From assembly GCF_036504375.1 (NCBI RefSeq), contig NZ_DASXVH010000042.1, positions 1 through 27,176 of the forward strand: 27,176 nt of DNA. Direction: 5' to 3'. The notes under the pieces are model-generated. The model saw only the letters and a list, made by a program, of their open reading frames with translations, was not told the origin of the DNA and did no database searches. The translations under genes and the position numbers were made by a program. Below, in pieces: positions 7,682-15,800 of this stretch. This DNA comes from Novimethylophilus sp036504375. Lineage in GTDB: Bacteria; Pseudomonadota; Gammaproteobacteria; Burkholderiales; Methylophilaceae. Each line of letters starts with the position of its first letter. The first letter of the stretch is position 1.

Positions 7682-9061
7682 TCAATCGTCGGAACTGTTC
7701 AAACTCGGGCCGCGGCTCGAGCCGCCACCGTCGCCCCCGCGCAGCGTGTGGGCGGCGGTCGTGGCGGCATGGCTGATCTGCTGGCGGCGGTGCAGGCGTT
7801 TGGCCCAGGCGGGTTGTGCCTGTTGCTGCGGGTCAGCAGCGCCGGCATTGGCTTCGCTGGCGGTGGATTGGCCCTTTACAGCGGCGCCACCGGATACCGG
7901 CCCCGAATCGTCGGAACGGAAGGCGGCGGATGCGCGCTGCCCGATGGAGCGCATCCCGGCGGCGGCCTTTTGCCCGACAGCTTGCGCACCTGTCTTGGCA
8001 ACGTTGCCCAAGCCGGCTGCGGCGCCCTTGAGACCACCGCCGGCGGCTGCGGAACCGGCTTGATAGGCCGATCGAGCACTGCCCGCAGTCGAGGCAGCAG
8101 CACGCGCACCGCTGCCAGCCATCTTGGCTGCGGCGGGTGCCATGCGCGCTCCGGCTACCACCGCACTGCCCACGCCGGTTGCGGCAGCACCGACCGCGAT
8201 GGCCGTACCGGCTGCACCCATCGCTGGAGCGGCCATCGCACCCGCGCCAAGCTGCGGCGCCCCGGACACCAGGCCCGTAGCGATGCCGGGGCCGAAGATA
8301 CCGAGTGCCAGCATGGCGAGCGAGGCCAGCATCACCACCAGTGCGTGGTCCACGGAGGGTTCATTGGGCGTGACCTGGAACTCGGCGAACAGCCCTGTGC
8401 CGATACCCACGATCACGGCCAGCACCAGCACCTTGATGCCCGAGGACACCACGTTGCCGAGCACCTTTTCGGCGAGGAAAGCGGTCTTGTTCCAGAGCGC
8501 GAACGGCACCAGCACGAAGCCGGCGAGCGTGGTCAGCTTGAACTCGATCAGCGTGACGAAGAGCTGCACTGCCAGCACAAAGAAGCTGATGATGACGATG
8601 AGCCAGGCGAGGAACATCACCACGATGGGCGCAATGTTGATGAACACCTCCGGGAAACCAGCCATCTCGCTGATCTGCTGCAAGATGGGCGCAGCGGCGT
8701 CGATGCCGGTCTTGGCGAGGCGCCCCGGCTGCAGGAAGGTCGCCATGCTCATGGTCGAACCTGAGGCCGTCAGTCCCAGGCCGGCGAAGGACCGGAACAC
8801 GATCCCGGACAGCCAGTTGAAGTTACCGATGATGTAGGCGAAGGTGCCGACGTAGAGCACCTTGCGCAGCAGCTTGGCCATCACGTCTTCGCCCTGCCCG
8901 GTGGCGTGACCCAGCGCCCAGTAGAGGCCGGCCAGGGTCATGTCGATCGCCACCAGCGTCGCGGTCAAGAACGCGACTTCACCGTGCAGCAGGCCGAACC
9001 CCGAATCGATGTACGTGGAGAAGACGTTGAGGAAACGGTCGATGACGGAGACGTCGTTCAT
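7682..9061 (-). CDS. trbL: Conjugal transfer protein TrbL (VirB6-like channel protein)
   Basis: A 459-residue polytopic inner-membrane protein. The first 270 or so residues hold several hydrophobic segments (for example VAFLTATLVAIDMTLAGLYW, the long AWLIVIISFFVLAVQLFVTL, and HALVVMLASLAMLALGIFG). The remainder is an Ala/Gly-rich, low-complexity, probably cytoplasmic tail (AAATGVGSAVVAGARMAP and similar). This split is typical of TrbL/VirB6. The ATG follows the trbJ stop by 11 bases. No trbK entry-exclusion gene is present between trbJ and trbL, which differs from RP4 but agrees with some Tn4371-like clusters. The low-complexity tail makes the exact C-terminus hard to compare. Confidence 0.9.
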   Translation of the reverse strand: MNDVSVIDRFLNVFSTYIDSGFGLLHGEVAFLTATLVAIDMTLAGLYWALGHATGQGEDVMAKLLRKVLYVGTFAYIIGNFNWLSGIVFRSFAGLGLTASGSTMSMATFLQPGRLAKTGIDAAAPILQQISEMAGFPEVFINIAPIVVMFLAWLIVIISFFVLAVQLFVTLIEFKLTTLAGFVLVPFALWNKTAFLAEKVLGNVVSSGIKVLVLAVIVGIGTGLFAEFQVTPNEPSVDHALVVMLASLAMLALGIFGPGIATGLVSGAPQLGAGAMAAPAMGAAGTAIAVGAAATGVGSAVVAGARMAPAAAKMAGSGARAAASTAGSARSAYQAGSAAAGGGLKGAAAGLGNVAKTGAQAVGQKAAAGMRSIGQRASAAFRSDDSGPVSGGAAVKGQSTASEANAGAADPQQQAQPAWAKRLHRRQQISHAATTAAHTLRGGDGGGSSRGPSLNSSDD

Positions 9062-9072
9062 GGCCGCATCCG

Positions 9073-9801
9073 TCAGTTGCCGTAGAAGTTCACGGACTGC
9101 GGCGTGTACGCCGTGCCGCCGCCGAGGAAGCGGCGCGTCACCTCACGCCCACGCTCGACGGCGGCAGCTTGCCGCGCCAGTTCCAGCGAGGCCGCGCGCC
9201 CCTGCGTGAGCTGGAGTTGCTGGGTCTGGATGGACTGCTTGGCTTGCAGGGCCAAGAGCTGATTGGTGGCCTGCATCGCCTGCAAGGCGCCGGTGGCCGA
9301 TTGACTCTGGTCAACCAGATCGGCCAGCACACCCTCATCCTGGTTCAGGTTCTGCGACACCTGCGCCTGCATGCGCATGGCGGTCTGCAAGCCCTGGAGC
9401 GTGTTTTGCCAGCGCTGGTGCGCGTCCTGGAACATCCGGTTGCCGCTCACTGTGGCGGCGTACTGCTCCGGGTACAGTTGCGCGAACTGCTGGTCCATGT
9501 TCTGGATGTCGAAGGCCAGCCCCCGCGCTTGGCCGATCAGTTGCCGCGTCGTGTCCAGGTTGCTCCGCAGGCGATTGACCACGTTGAACGGCAGGCTCGC
9601 AAGGTTGCGGGCCTCGTTCATCAAGGATTGCGCTTCGTTCTGAAGCTGCTTGATCTGGTTATTGATCTGCTCCAGCGTGCGAACCGCCGTCATGGTGTTC
9701 TGCACGAGATTGGTCGGATCAATGACAACCCATTGCGCTTGAGCGACCGGCATGCCACCGATCAAGGCAGCGACAGCGACGGCAAGAAGACGTTTTTTCA
9801 T
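9073..9801 (-). CDS. trbJ: Conjugal transfer protein TrbJ (VirB5-like)
   Basis: A 242-residue secreted protein. The start is the ATG at 9801 (TGGAGGT upstream, overlapping the trbE stop in ATGA), giving a clean signal peptide (MKKRLLAVAVAALIGGMPVA, cut after AQA). The mature protein is largely helical and Gln-rich, opening WVVIDPTNLVQNTMTAVRTL and continuing with IQNMDQQFAQLYPEQY; this is the TrbJ pattern. VirB5-type proteins form a minor pilus-tip component that contacts recipients. The open frame extending to 9900 belongs to trbE DNA and is not used. Confidence 0.9.
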   Translation of the reverse strand: MKKRLLAVAVAALIGGMPVAQAQWVVIDPTNLVQNTMTAVRTLEQINNQIKQLQNEAQSLMNEARNLASLPFNVVNRLRSNLDTTRQLIGQARGLAFDIQNMDQQFAQLYPEQYAATVSGNRMFQDAHQRWQNTLQGLQTAMRMQAQVSQNLNQDEGVLADLVDQSQSATGALQAMQATNQLLALQAKQSIQTQQLQLTQGRAASLELARQAAAVERGREVTRRFLGGGTAYTPQSVNFYGN

Positions 9802-12248
9802 GATGAAACCTCCAGAGGTTGGGAAGCAAGGAAGGACGCGGCCGACGGAGCGGACAGCAATAGGTCGGCCGCCCAATCGAGGCCGCGATGGCGCAGCCAC
9901 GCACCTGCGAAGCTCAGTGTTCCGGCATCGCGCAGTACGGTGTCGATAGCGCGTTGGTCTTGGGGCGTCGAAGCGCCCGCAAAGGCGAGCGTGACTGGCC
10001 CAAGGTCCAGATCGAACAGGCGATTGCCCAGACGCGACTGGTAGTAGTAGTCGTGCTTGGGCTGGGCGGTGGCGACGATCTCGATTTGCCGACTGTTGAG
10101 CCCGAAGCCCTCGTAGATCGTGCGAATCTGCGGGTCGGTGGCCTGCGGGTTGGGCAGGAAAATGCGGCTCGCGCAGCTTTCGATGATCGCGGGGGCGATG
10201 GTCGAGTCCTTGATATCAGCGAGCGACTGCGTGGCGAAGATGACGCTGACGTTCTTCTTGCGCAGCGTCTTGAGCCACTGGCGAATGCGGGCCGCGAACA
10301 CCGGGTCATCCAGGAACAGCCAGGCTTCATCGAGGATCAGCAGCGTCGGCGCGCCGTCGAAACGCTCGTCGAAGCGCGCGAACAGATAGCCCAGCACGGC
10401 CAATACCGCGGCCTTGCTGTCCATCAGTTCTTCCATCTCGAAGCCCTGAACGTCGCCCCCGCCCAGCCGGTCGCTGTCGGCGTCGAGCAGCTTGCCGTGA
10501 GCGCCGCCGAGCACATAGGGCGCGAGCGCCTGACGCAGCACGTTGGATTGCAGCAGCACCGACAGGCCGGTGAGCGTGCGCTGCTCTACGGGCGCGCCCG
10601 CGAGACTGACGAGCGCCGACCAGATGGCAGCCTTCTCGTCCGGGCCAACCGTAATGCCTTCATGCCGCAGGCGACCTTCGACCCACTCGGCGGCCCAGGT
10701 GCGATAGCCCTCTCGATCGATGCGTGCGAGTGGCTGAAACGCGATTGCGCCATCGGCGCCCAAGTCGTAATGCTCGCCACCCAGGCCGAGGATGGTGGCG
10801 CGCATGGAGCGCCCCATGTCGAAGGCGAAGATGCGCGAGCCGGGATAGCGGCGGAACTGCATCGCCAGCGTGGCGAGCAGAACCGACTTGCCCATGCCGG
10901 TCGGGCCAGCCACCAGCGTATGTCCCACGTCGCCGATGTGCGTCACCAGCCGGAACGGCGTCGCGCCATCGGTACGCGTGACGATCAGCGGCGGGCCATC
11001 GAGGTGCTCGTTCTTTTCCGGCCCGGCCCACACCGCCGACACCGGCATCAGGTGCGCGAGATTCAGCGTCGAGACGATGGGCTGGCGCACGTTGGCGTAG
11101 GCATTGCCCGGCACTGACGACAGCCAGGCCTCCACGGCGTTCAGCGTCTCCGGGATCGTCACGAAGCCACGTCCCTGGATGACGCGCTCCACCATGCGCA
11201 GCTTTTCGTCGGCCGCGTTGGCGTCGGCGTCCAACACGGTGACGGTCGCCGTGACGTAGCCGAAAGCGACTTGATCGCTGCCCAGCTCCTGCAAGGCCGC
11301 GTCTGCGTCGGCGGACTTGTTGCTGGCGTCGGTATCGACCAGCGGCGACTCCTGCTGAAAGATCGTCTCACGCAGCAGCGCGAGGACGTTCTTGCGCTTG
11401 GCGAACCACTGCCGGCGCAGGCGGCCCAGTTCCTTCTCGGCCTCGGCCTTGTCCATGCACAGGAAGCGCGTGCTCCAGCGGTAGGTGAACCCGAGTCGGT
11501 TGAGGTCATCCAGAATCCCCGGCCAGGTCGAGGTCGGGAAGCCACGCACCGTCACCACGCGCAGGTGCTGGTCGCCCAGCATGGGCGCGAGGCCACCGAC
11601 CAGCGGCGCGTCGGCCAGCAGCGCATCGAGATGGAACGGCACTTCCGGCAACGCCAGCGGATAGCGACGCGTCGAGACGGTCGCATGTAGGTAGGTCAGC
11701 GTCTGACTGTCGTCGAGCCAGTTGATCTCCGGCATCACGCCATCCAGCAGGTCATAGATGCGATCGGTCTCCGCGACGAAGGCCAACAGGCGTTCGCGCC
11801 AGTCCACACCTTGCGTGGGCGTGTTTTCGTAGAGCAGCTTGGCTGCGCGGGCGCGGGATTCTTCCGCTGGCAGGTATTGCAGCGTAAGGTGATAGCCACT
11901 CTCGAAGTGGTTGCCCGACTCCTCGAAATTGGCGCGCCGCTCCTCGTCCACCAGCCAAGACAACGGTTCCGGGAAATCCGAGTGCGGATAGTCCGCCGCC
12001 GGTCGGCGTTCGGCTTCGACGAACAGCGCCCAGCCAGAGCCAAGCCGCCGCAGTGCGTTGTTCAGCCGTGCCGTGGTGGCAATCAGCTCACCTTGCGTTG
12101 CGCTGTCCAGATCCGGCCCACGAAAGCGCGCCGTGCGCTGGAAACTGCCATCTTTGTTGAGCACGACACTCGGCGCGATCAGCCCGGCCCACGGCAGCCA
12201 GTCGGCGAGCAAGGCCGGTCGCTGGCGGTATTCGGCGAGGTTCAGCAT
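9798..12248 (-). CDS. trbE: Conjugal transfer ATPase TrbE (VirB4-like)
   Basis: An 816-residue ATPase that powers pilus biogenesis and substrate transfer. The N-terminal VirB4 domain spans about 1-400 (opening LAEYRQRPALLADWLPW). The Walker A loop GPTGMGKS is at 448-455 and the Walker B strand LLILDEAW at about 636-643. The arginine/sensor region KKNVSVIFATQSLADIKDS follows. All catalytic parts are intact and the length is normal for TrbE, so unlike traG this gene looks complete. It begins 10 bases after trbD and overlaps trbJ by four bases. Confidence 0.94.
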   Translation of the reverse strand: MLNLAEYRQRPALLADWLPWAGLIAPSVVLNKDGSFQRTARFRGPDLDSATQGELIATTARLNNALRRLGSGWALFVEAERRPAADYPHSDFPEPLSWLVDEERRANFEESGNHFESGYHLTLQYLPAEESRARAAKLLYENTPTQGVDWRERLLAFVAETDRIYDLLDGVMPEINWLDDSQTLTYLHATVSTRRYPLALPEVPFHLDALLADAPLVGGLAPMLGDQHLRVVTVRGFPTSTWPGILDDLNRLGFTYRWSTRFLCMDKAEAEKELGRLRRQWFAKRKNVLALLRETIFQQESPLVDTDASNKSADADAALQELGSDQVAFGYVTATVTVLDADANAADEKLRMVERVIQGRGFVTIPETLNAVEAWLSSVPGNAYANVRQPIVSTLNLAHLMPVSAVWAGPEKNEHLDGPPLIVTRTDGATPFRLVTHIGDVGHTLVAGPTGMGKSVLLATLAMQFRRYPGSRIFAFDMGRSMRATILGLGGEHYDLGADGAIAFQPLARIDREGYRTWAAEWVEGRLRHEGITVGPDEKAAIWSALVSLAGAPVEQRTLTGLSVLLQSNVLRQALAPYVLGGAHGKLLDADSDRLGGGDVQGFEMEELMDSKAAVLAVLGYLFARFDERFDGAPTLLILDEAWLFLDDPVFAARIRQWLKTLRKKNVSVIFATQSLADIKDSTIAPAIIESCASRIFLPNPQATDPQIRTIYEGFGLNSRQIEIVATAQPKHDYYYQSRLGNRLFDLDLGPVTLAFAGASTPQDQRAIDTVLRDAGTLSFAGAWLRHRGLDWAADLLLSAPSAASFLASQPLEVSS

Positions 12249-12258
12249 GGCATAGTCC

Positions 12259-12528
12259 TCACACGTCCAGCAGCGGTTTGTGTTTCAGGTGGGTGGCAAA
12301 CACCTGCATGAACTGCGGATCAACGCGCGCGCCCCACATCGCCAGCGAGTGGCCAACGATCCAGAGCACCAAGCCAGGAATCCACAGTTGCAGGCCCAAG
12401 CCCACGGCGGCGGCCAGCGTGCCGTTGGCAATCGCCACGGTGCGCGGCGCACCGCCCAACAGGATCGGTTCGGTCAGCGAGCGATGCAGCGGAATCTCGA
12501 AGCCTGGCAGGTCATGGGTCGTGTTCAT
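12259..12528 (-). CDS. trbD: Conjugal transfer protein TrbD (VirB3-like)
   Basis: An 89-residue inner-membrane protein. It opens with the family pattern (FEIPLHRSLTEPILLGGAPR), followed by two hydrophobic segments (VAIANGTLAAAVGLGLQLW and IPGLVLWIVGHSLAMWG), and ends DPQFMQVFATHLKHKPLLDV. The start ATG at 12528 overlaps the trbC stop in ATGA; the longer frame upstream belongs to trbC DNA. VirB3/TrbD proteins associate with the VirB4 ATPase, and trbE follows directly, fitting that partnership. Confidence 0.9.
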   Translation of the reverse strand: MNTTHDLPGFEIPLHRSLTEPILLGGAPRTVAIANGTLAAAVGLGLQLWIPGLVLWIVGHSLAMWGARVDPQFMQVFATHLKHKPLLDV

Positions 12529-12902
12529 ACGACGGCCCCGCCGGAGAAGCTGAAGAACGACAGGAAGAAGCTCGAAGCCGCGAAGGCAATGGACAGACCG
12601 AACACGATCTGGATCAGCTTGCGAAAGCCGCCCGATGTGTCTCCGAAGGCCAGTGCTAGGCCCGTCGAAATGATGATGATGACCGCGATGATCCGCGCCA
12701 CCGGCCCCTGGATGGAGTCGAGGATGGATTGCAGCGGCCCTTCCCAAGGCATCGAGGAACCTGCTGCCTTTGCGGTGCCGGCCATCGTCAGCATCACGGC
12801 GGCCAGCAGCAGGCCGTGATGGGCGGGCTTGGCGAGGCGGCGCAGGCGAGCGAGGATCGAAGCCTGATTTACGGAAATACGGAAAGCATGGGCGTGCGTC
12901 AT
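12525..12902 (-). CDS. trbC: Conjugal transfer pilin TrbC (VirB2-like)
   Basis: A 125-residue prepilin. A long signal segment (KPAHHGLLLAAVMLTMAGTA, cleavage probably after KAA) precedes the mature pilin of roughly 78 residues. The mature part has two hydrophobic helices (VARIIAVIIIISTGLALAFG and IVFGLSIAFAASSFFLSFFS) joined by a short basic loop (DTSGGFRKLIQ), the VirB2/TrbC layout. The start ATG at 12902 overlaps the trbB stop in ATGA. In RP4 the pilin is cyclised by TraF; no such peptidase is visible in this window. Confidence 0.9.
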   Translation of the reverse strand: MTHAHAFRISVNQASILARLRRLAKPAHHGLLLAAVMLTMAGTAKAAGSSMPWEGPLQSILDSIQGPVARIIAVIIIISTGLALAFGDTSGGFRKLIQIVFGLSIAFAASSFFLSFFSFSGGAVV

Positions 12903-13939
12903 GGCAGTTCTCCAGAGTGGTTGGGGGACTTGGAAGGAACGATGGAAGACAGCGGCAGCAGCTCTGGAAACGGTGTTTCCAGCGCGTCCGCTAAGCGATA
13001 GCCCGCGCCGTCGAATCCGGCGACACGGGCGATGGTTTCGATGCGGCGCTTGCGGCCACGGCCGACGATGAACACGACCACGTTCACCGCCTCGGCAATC
13101 AGTGCGCGCGGCGGATTCACCGCGACTTCGAGAACCAATTGCTCCAGGCGCAGCAGCGCACCCAGCGCGGAACCGGCGTGGATGGTGGCGATGCCGCCGG
13201 GATGGCCGGTGCCCCAGACCTTGATGAGATCCAGCGCCTCGCCGCCGCGCACCTCGCCGACCACCACACGGTCCGGGCGCAGCCGCATCGTGGCGCGCAC
13301 CAGCTCGGTCATGGACACAACGCCTGCGCGCGTGCGCAGCGGCACATGGTCGCGCGCTGCGCATTGCAGCTCGATGGTGTCTTCGAGCACCAGCACGCGG
13401 TCGCCGGTGACGGCGATCTCGGCGAGCAAGGCATTCGCCAGCGTCGTCTTGCCGGTGCTGGTGCCGCCGGCGATCAGGATGTTCTGGCGTTCCCGCACCG
13501 CATGGCGCAGGAACTCGGCCTGTGGGGCGGACAGGATGCCGTCGGCGACATAACGATCCAGACCGATGATGCTCACGGCCCGCTTGCGCAGCGCGAAGGC
13601 TGGCCCTGGTGCAGCGGGCGGCAGGATGCCCTCGAAGCGTTCGCCGGTCTCGGGCAGCTCGGCGGTCAGCAACGGCTGGCCGCGATGGACCTCCGCGCCG
13701 ACGTGTGCGGCGACCAGCCGGATGATGCGTTCGCCGTCTTCTTCAGACAGCTCCACGCCCAGCGGTGCGCGGCCGGAGGACAGGCGGTCCACCCACAGCG
13801 ACCGGTCGGGGTTGAGCATGATTTCCACCACGTCCGGGTCTTCCAGCGCAGTGGCGATCACTGGCCCCATGGCCGTGCGCAGCATGCGGATGCGCCGGTC
13901 GAGCGACGTGGCGGTGAAGGACTCGGGTTGCGCGCTCAT
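12899..13939 (-). CDS. trbB: Conjugal transfer ATPase TrbB (VirB11-like)
   Basis: A 346-residue traffic ATPase that forms hexamers at the cytoplasmic base of the channel. The N-terminal domain (ALEDPDVVEIMLNPDRSLWV) precedes the RecA-like domain. Walker A is GGTSTGKT at about 158-165, the Asp box is VLVLEDTIELQ, Walker B is RVVVGEVRGGEA, and the His box is GTGHPGGIATIHAG at about 243-256. All motifs are intact and the length is normal. Its start overlaps the upstream copG-type gene by four bases and its stop overlaps trbC by four bases. Confidence 0.94.
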   Translation of the reverse strand: MSAQPESFTATSLDRRIRMLRTAMGPVIATALEDPDVVEIMLNPDRSLWVDRLSSGRAPLGVELSEEDGERIIRLVAAHVGAEVHRGQPLLTAELPETGERFEGILPPAAPGPAFALRKRAVSIIGLDRYVADGILSAPQAEFLRHAVRERQNILIAGGTSTGKTTLANALLAEIAVTGDRVLVLEDTIELQCAARDHVPLRTRAGVVSMTELVRATMRLRPDRVVVGEVRGGEALDLIKVWGTGHPGGIATIHAGSALGALLRLEQLVLEVAVNPPRALIAEAVNVVVFIVGRGRKRRIETIARVAGFDGAGYRLADALETPFPELLPLSSIVPSKSPNHSGELP

Positions 13940-14400
13940 GAGGCACGCTCCTGGGCTTCGGCCAACGCCGCCGCTTCGTCCAGCCGCGCAGAGTCGGGTT
14001 GAAGTTCCTCCACCACGTCACGCACGAGACTGCGCCCGCGTAACAAGTGGCGGCCGAGCTGTTCGACAAACTGCTCGAAGCGTGCCTTGCCCTGGGCACG
14101 AGCCGCTTCCTGGTGTGCTTCGGGAACCGGTGTGCTGACAGTCAGGAAGTAGCGAACGAATAGCGCCAGCGTCTCGATCTCGATGTTCTGATCGCGCTCC
14201 AGCCGCTCGAACTGGCGTGACAGCCGGTCCAGTCGCTTGGCGATGGCCGCTTCGCGCTGATCGCCCGCGTCCGGCGACAGCCAGGACGCCAGTGCCGCCG
14301 CGACGATGGATGACTTGGATACACCTTTCTTGGCGGCCAACTCGTCCAGGCGTTTGGCATGTTCTGGCGGAATGAACAGGTTGAGGCGGTATTGGCTCAT
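13936..14400 (-). CDS. CopG/ribbon-helix-helix family regulator between traG and trbB
   Basis: A 154-residue protein. The N-terminal 45 residues fit a ribbon-helix-helix DNA-binding fold: a short strand (SQYRLNLFIPPEHAKRL) then two helices (DELAAKKGVSKSSIVAAAL). The rest is mostly helical with a charged coiled-coil-like region (AIAKRLDRLSRQFERLERDQ). A gene of this kind between traG and trbB is a standard feature of Tn4371-like elements. It probably represses or tunes the trb operon, but the operator is not identified. Four-base overlaps with both neighbours suggest coupled translation. Confidence 0.85.
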   Translation of the reverse strand: MSQYRLNLFIPPEHAKRLDELAAKKGVSKSSIVAAALASWLSPDAGDQREAAIAKRLDRLSRQFERLERDQNIEIETLALFVRYFLTVSTPVPEAHQEAARAQGKARFEQFVEQLGRHLLRGRSLVRDVVEELQPDSARLDEAAALAEAQERAS

Positions 14401-15599
14401 AGCTGGATTCCATCATCGGGGTCGAGGGATGCCAGCCGGGCCGTGCGTTGCATGGCCGGGTCGAGCTGGCGGGGAAGCGGCAGCGGCAAGTCGTCGTCAT
14501 CGAGTAGCGCCAGGTCGTTGCTGGCAGGCTCCTGTTCGGGGTGGTACTCGGCGACTTCGGACAGCTCTGGCTGACGGCGTGGCCCGCCGTCATCGGCGGT
14601 GCCGGTTTCGCTGTCGGCCAAGTTCACGCCTGCGGCTGGTTGAGTCGGCACGGTCGGGATCGCCAGGCCGTTCCAGTCGTCGGGCTGCCGAGGCGGTGCA
14701 TCGGCGTAGCGGCTGGCTGCAAGCGTGGGCGGCGGCAGTACGCGCCGCTTGAAGTTCACGTCGGCGTAGTAACGCAGTTTCTTGGCCTTGATCGGCGCCA
14801 CGCTGGACACCATCACCACAGCCTCGTCGGGCGGAAGCTGCATCACCTCGCCGGGCGTCAGCAGCGGCCGCGCCGTTTCTTGCCGCGACACCATCAGGTG
14901 CCCCAGCCACGGCGCGAGCCGGTGGCCAGCGTAGTTGCGCTGGGCGCGCAGCTCAGTCGCGGTGCCGAGCGTTTCGGAGATGCGCTTGGCGGTGCGTTCG
15001 TCGTTGGTGGCGAACGTCACACGAACATGGCAGTTGTCGAGGATGGAATGGTTCTGGCCGTAGGCCTTGTCGATCTGGTTGAGCGACTGCGCGATCAGGA
15101 AACTGCGAATCCCGTAGCCGGCCATGAACGCCAAGGCCGTCTCGAAGAAATCGAGGCGACCCAGTGCCGGGAACTCGTCAAGCATCAACAGCAATTTGTG
15201 ACGGCGCACGATGCCGTCGCTGCCATTGAGCGATTCGGTCAGGCGCCGGCCAATCTGGTTGAGGATCAGGCGCACCAGCGGCTTGGTGCGACTAATGTCA
15301 GATGGCGGCACGACCAGGTACAGCGATACGGGGTGCTCGGCCGAAATCAGGTCGGCGATGCGCCAGTCGCAGCGCGAGGTGACTTCGGCCACCGTGGGAT
15401 CGCGGTACAGGCCGAGAAACGACATGGCCGTGGACAGGACACCCGAACGCTCGTTGTCCGATTTGTTCAGCACCTCGCGCGCGGCCGAGGCGACGACGGG
15501 ATGCGGCTTATTCCCCTGATTTGCGCCAAGATGGCGCGTCGTCATCATCCGGTGCAGCGTCAGGCGATCCATCCAAGGCCGGCCAAGAGCAACAGCCAA
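14397..15599 (-). pseudogene. traG: TraG/VirD4 coupling protein, N-terminal half missing
   Basis: The readable frame holds about 370 residues of the C-terminal part of TraG, beginning near KPHPVVASAAREVLNKSDNE (about 15509). It contains the Walker B strand KLLLMLDEFPALGRLDF, the sensor region SFLIAQSLNQIDKAYGQN and the usual acidic tail. Full TraG of this type is about 650 residues, as I recall. The two N-terminal membrane helices and the Walker A loop are absent. Residues upstream of 15509 (for example MDRLTLHRMMTTRHLGANQG) do not look like TraG and mark a breakpoint at about 15505-15530. Without Walker A it cannot act as the DNA-pumping coupling ATPase. The first listed codon is a TTG and no credible start exists; translation of the fragment is uncertain. 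Confidence 0.85.
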
Positions 15600-15800
15600 A
15601 ACACAACACGGATGCGCTTGTGACGCGGCGGGATCATCATGGTTTCCAGAGCCCTGACTTGTCTTTCATGCGAGCCTCTCAATGTAGTTGATAGCCATTA
15701 CCTCGCACCCAGGAGCTTGCGCTTTGCACCGAGTGCATAGATACGGTCCTGCACTTCGCGCTTCTCCGTTTCGCTATTTGGTTGTTGATTTTCACGGGCT
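15513..15800 (-). other. Breakpoint region between truncated traG and orf417
   Basis: No full gene is seen. On the minus strand a 26-codon frame (15560-15640) starts ATGATG and encodes a basic start then one membrane helix (VVFWLLLLAGLGWIA). It may be a tiny membrane peptide or the N-terminus of a gene cut at the breakpoint. A 15-base hairpin GCGCCATCTTGGCGC sits close to the junction. Further right, a frame without a start, ending at 15698, reads as a plausible protein tail (KREVQDRIYALGAKRKLLGA); see the note under the neighbouring gene. Confidence 0.35.

Noticed and set aside
9794..9801. TTTTTCAT, the recalled Tn4371 attachment core; also near 17753 and 26773
   Set aside because: The copies at 9794 and 26773 are start-codon contexts encoding MKK and the one near 17753 is internal coding sequence. 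None is at an element boundary.
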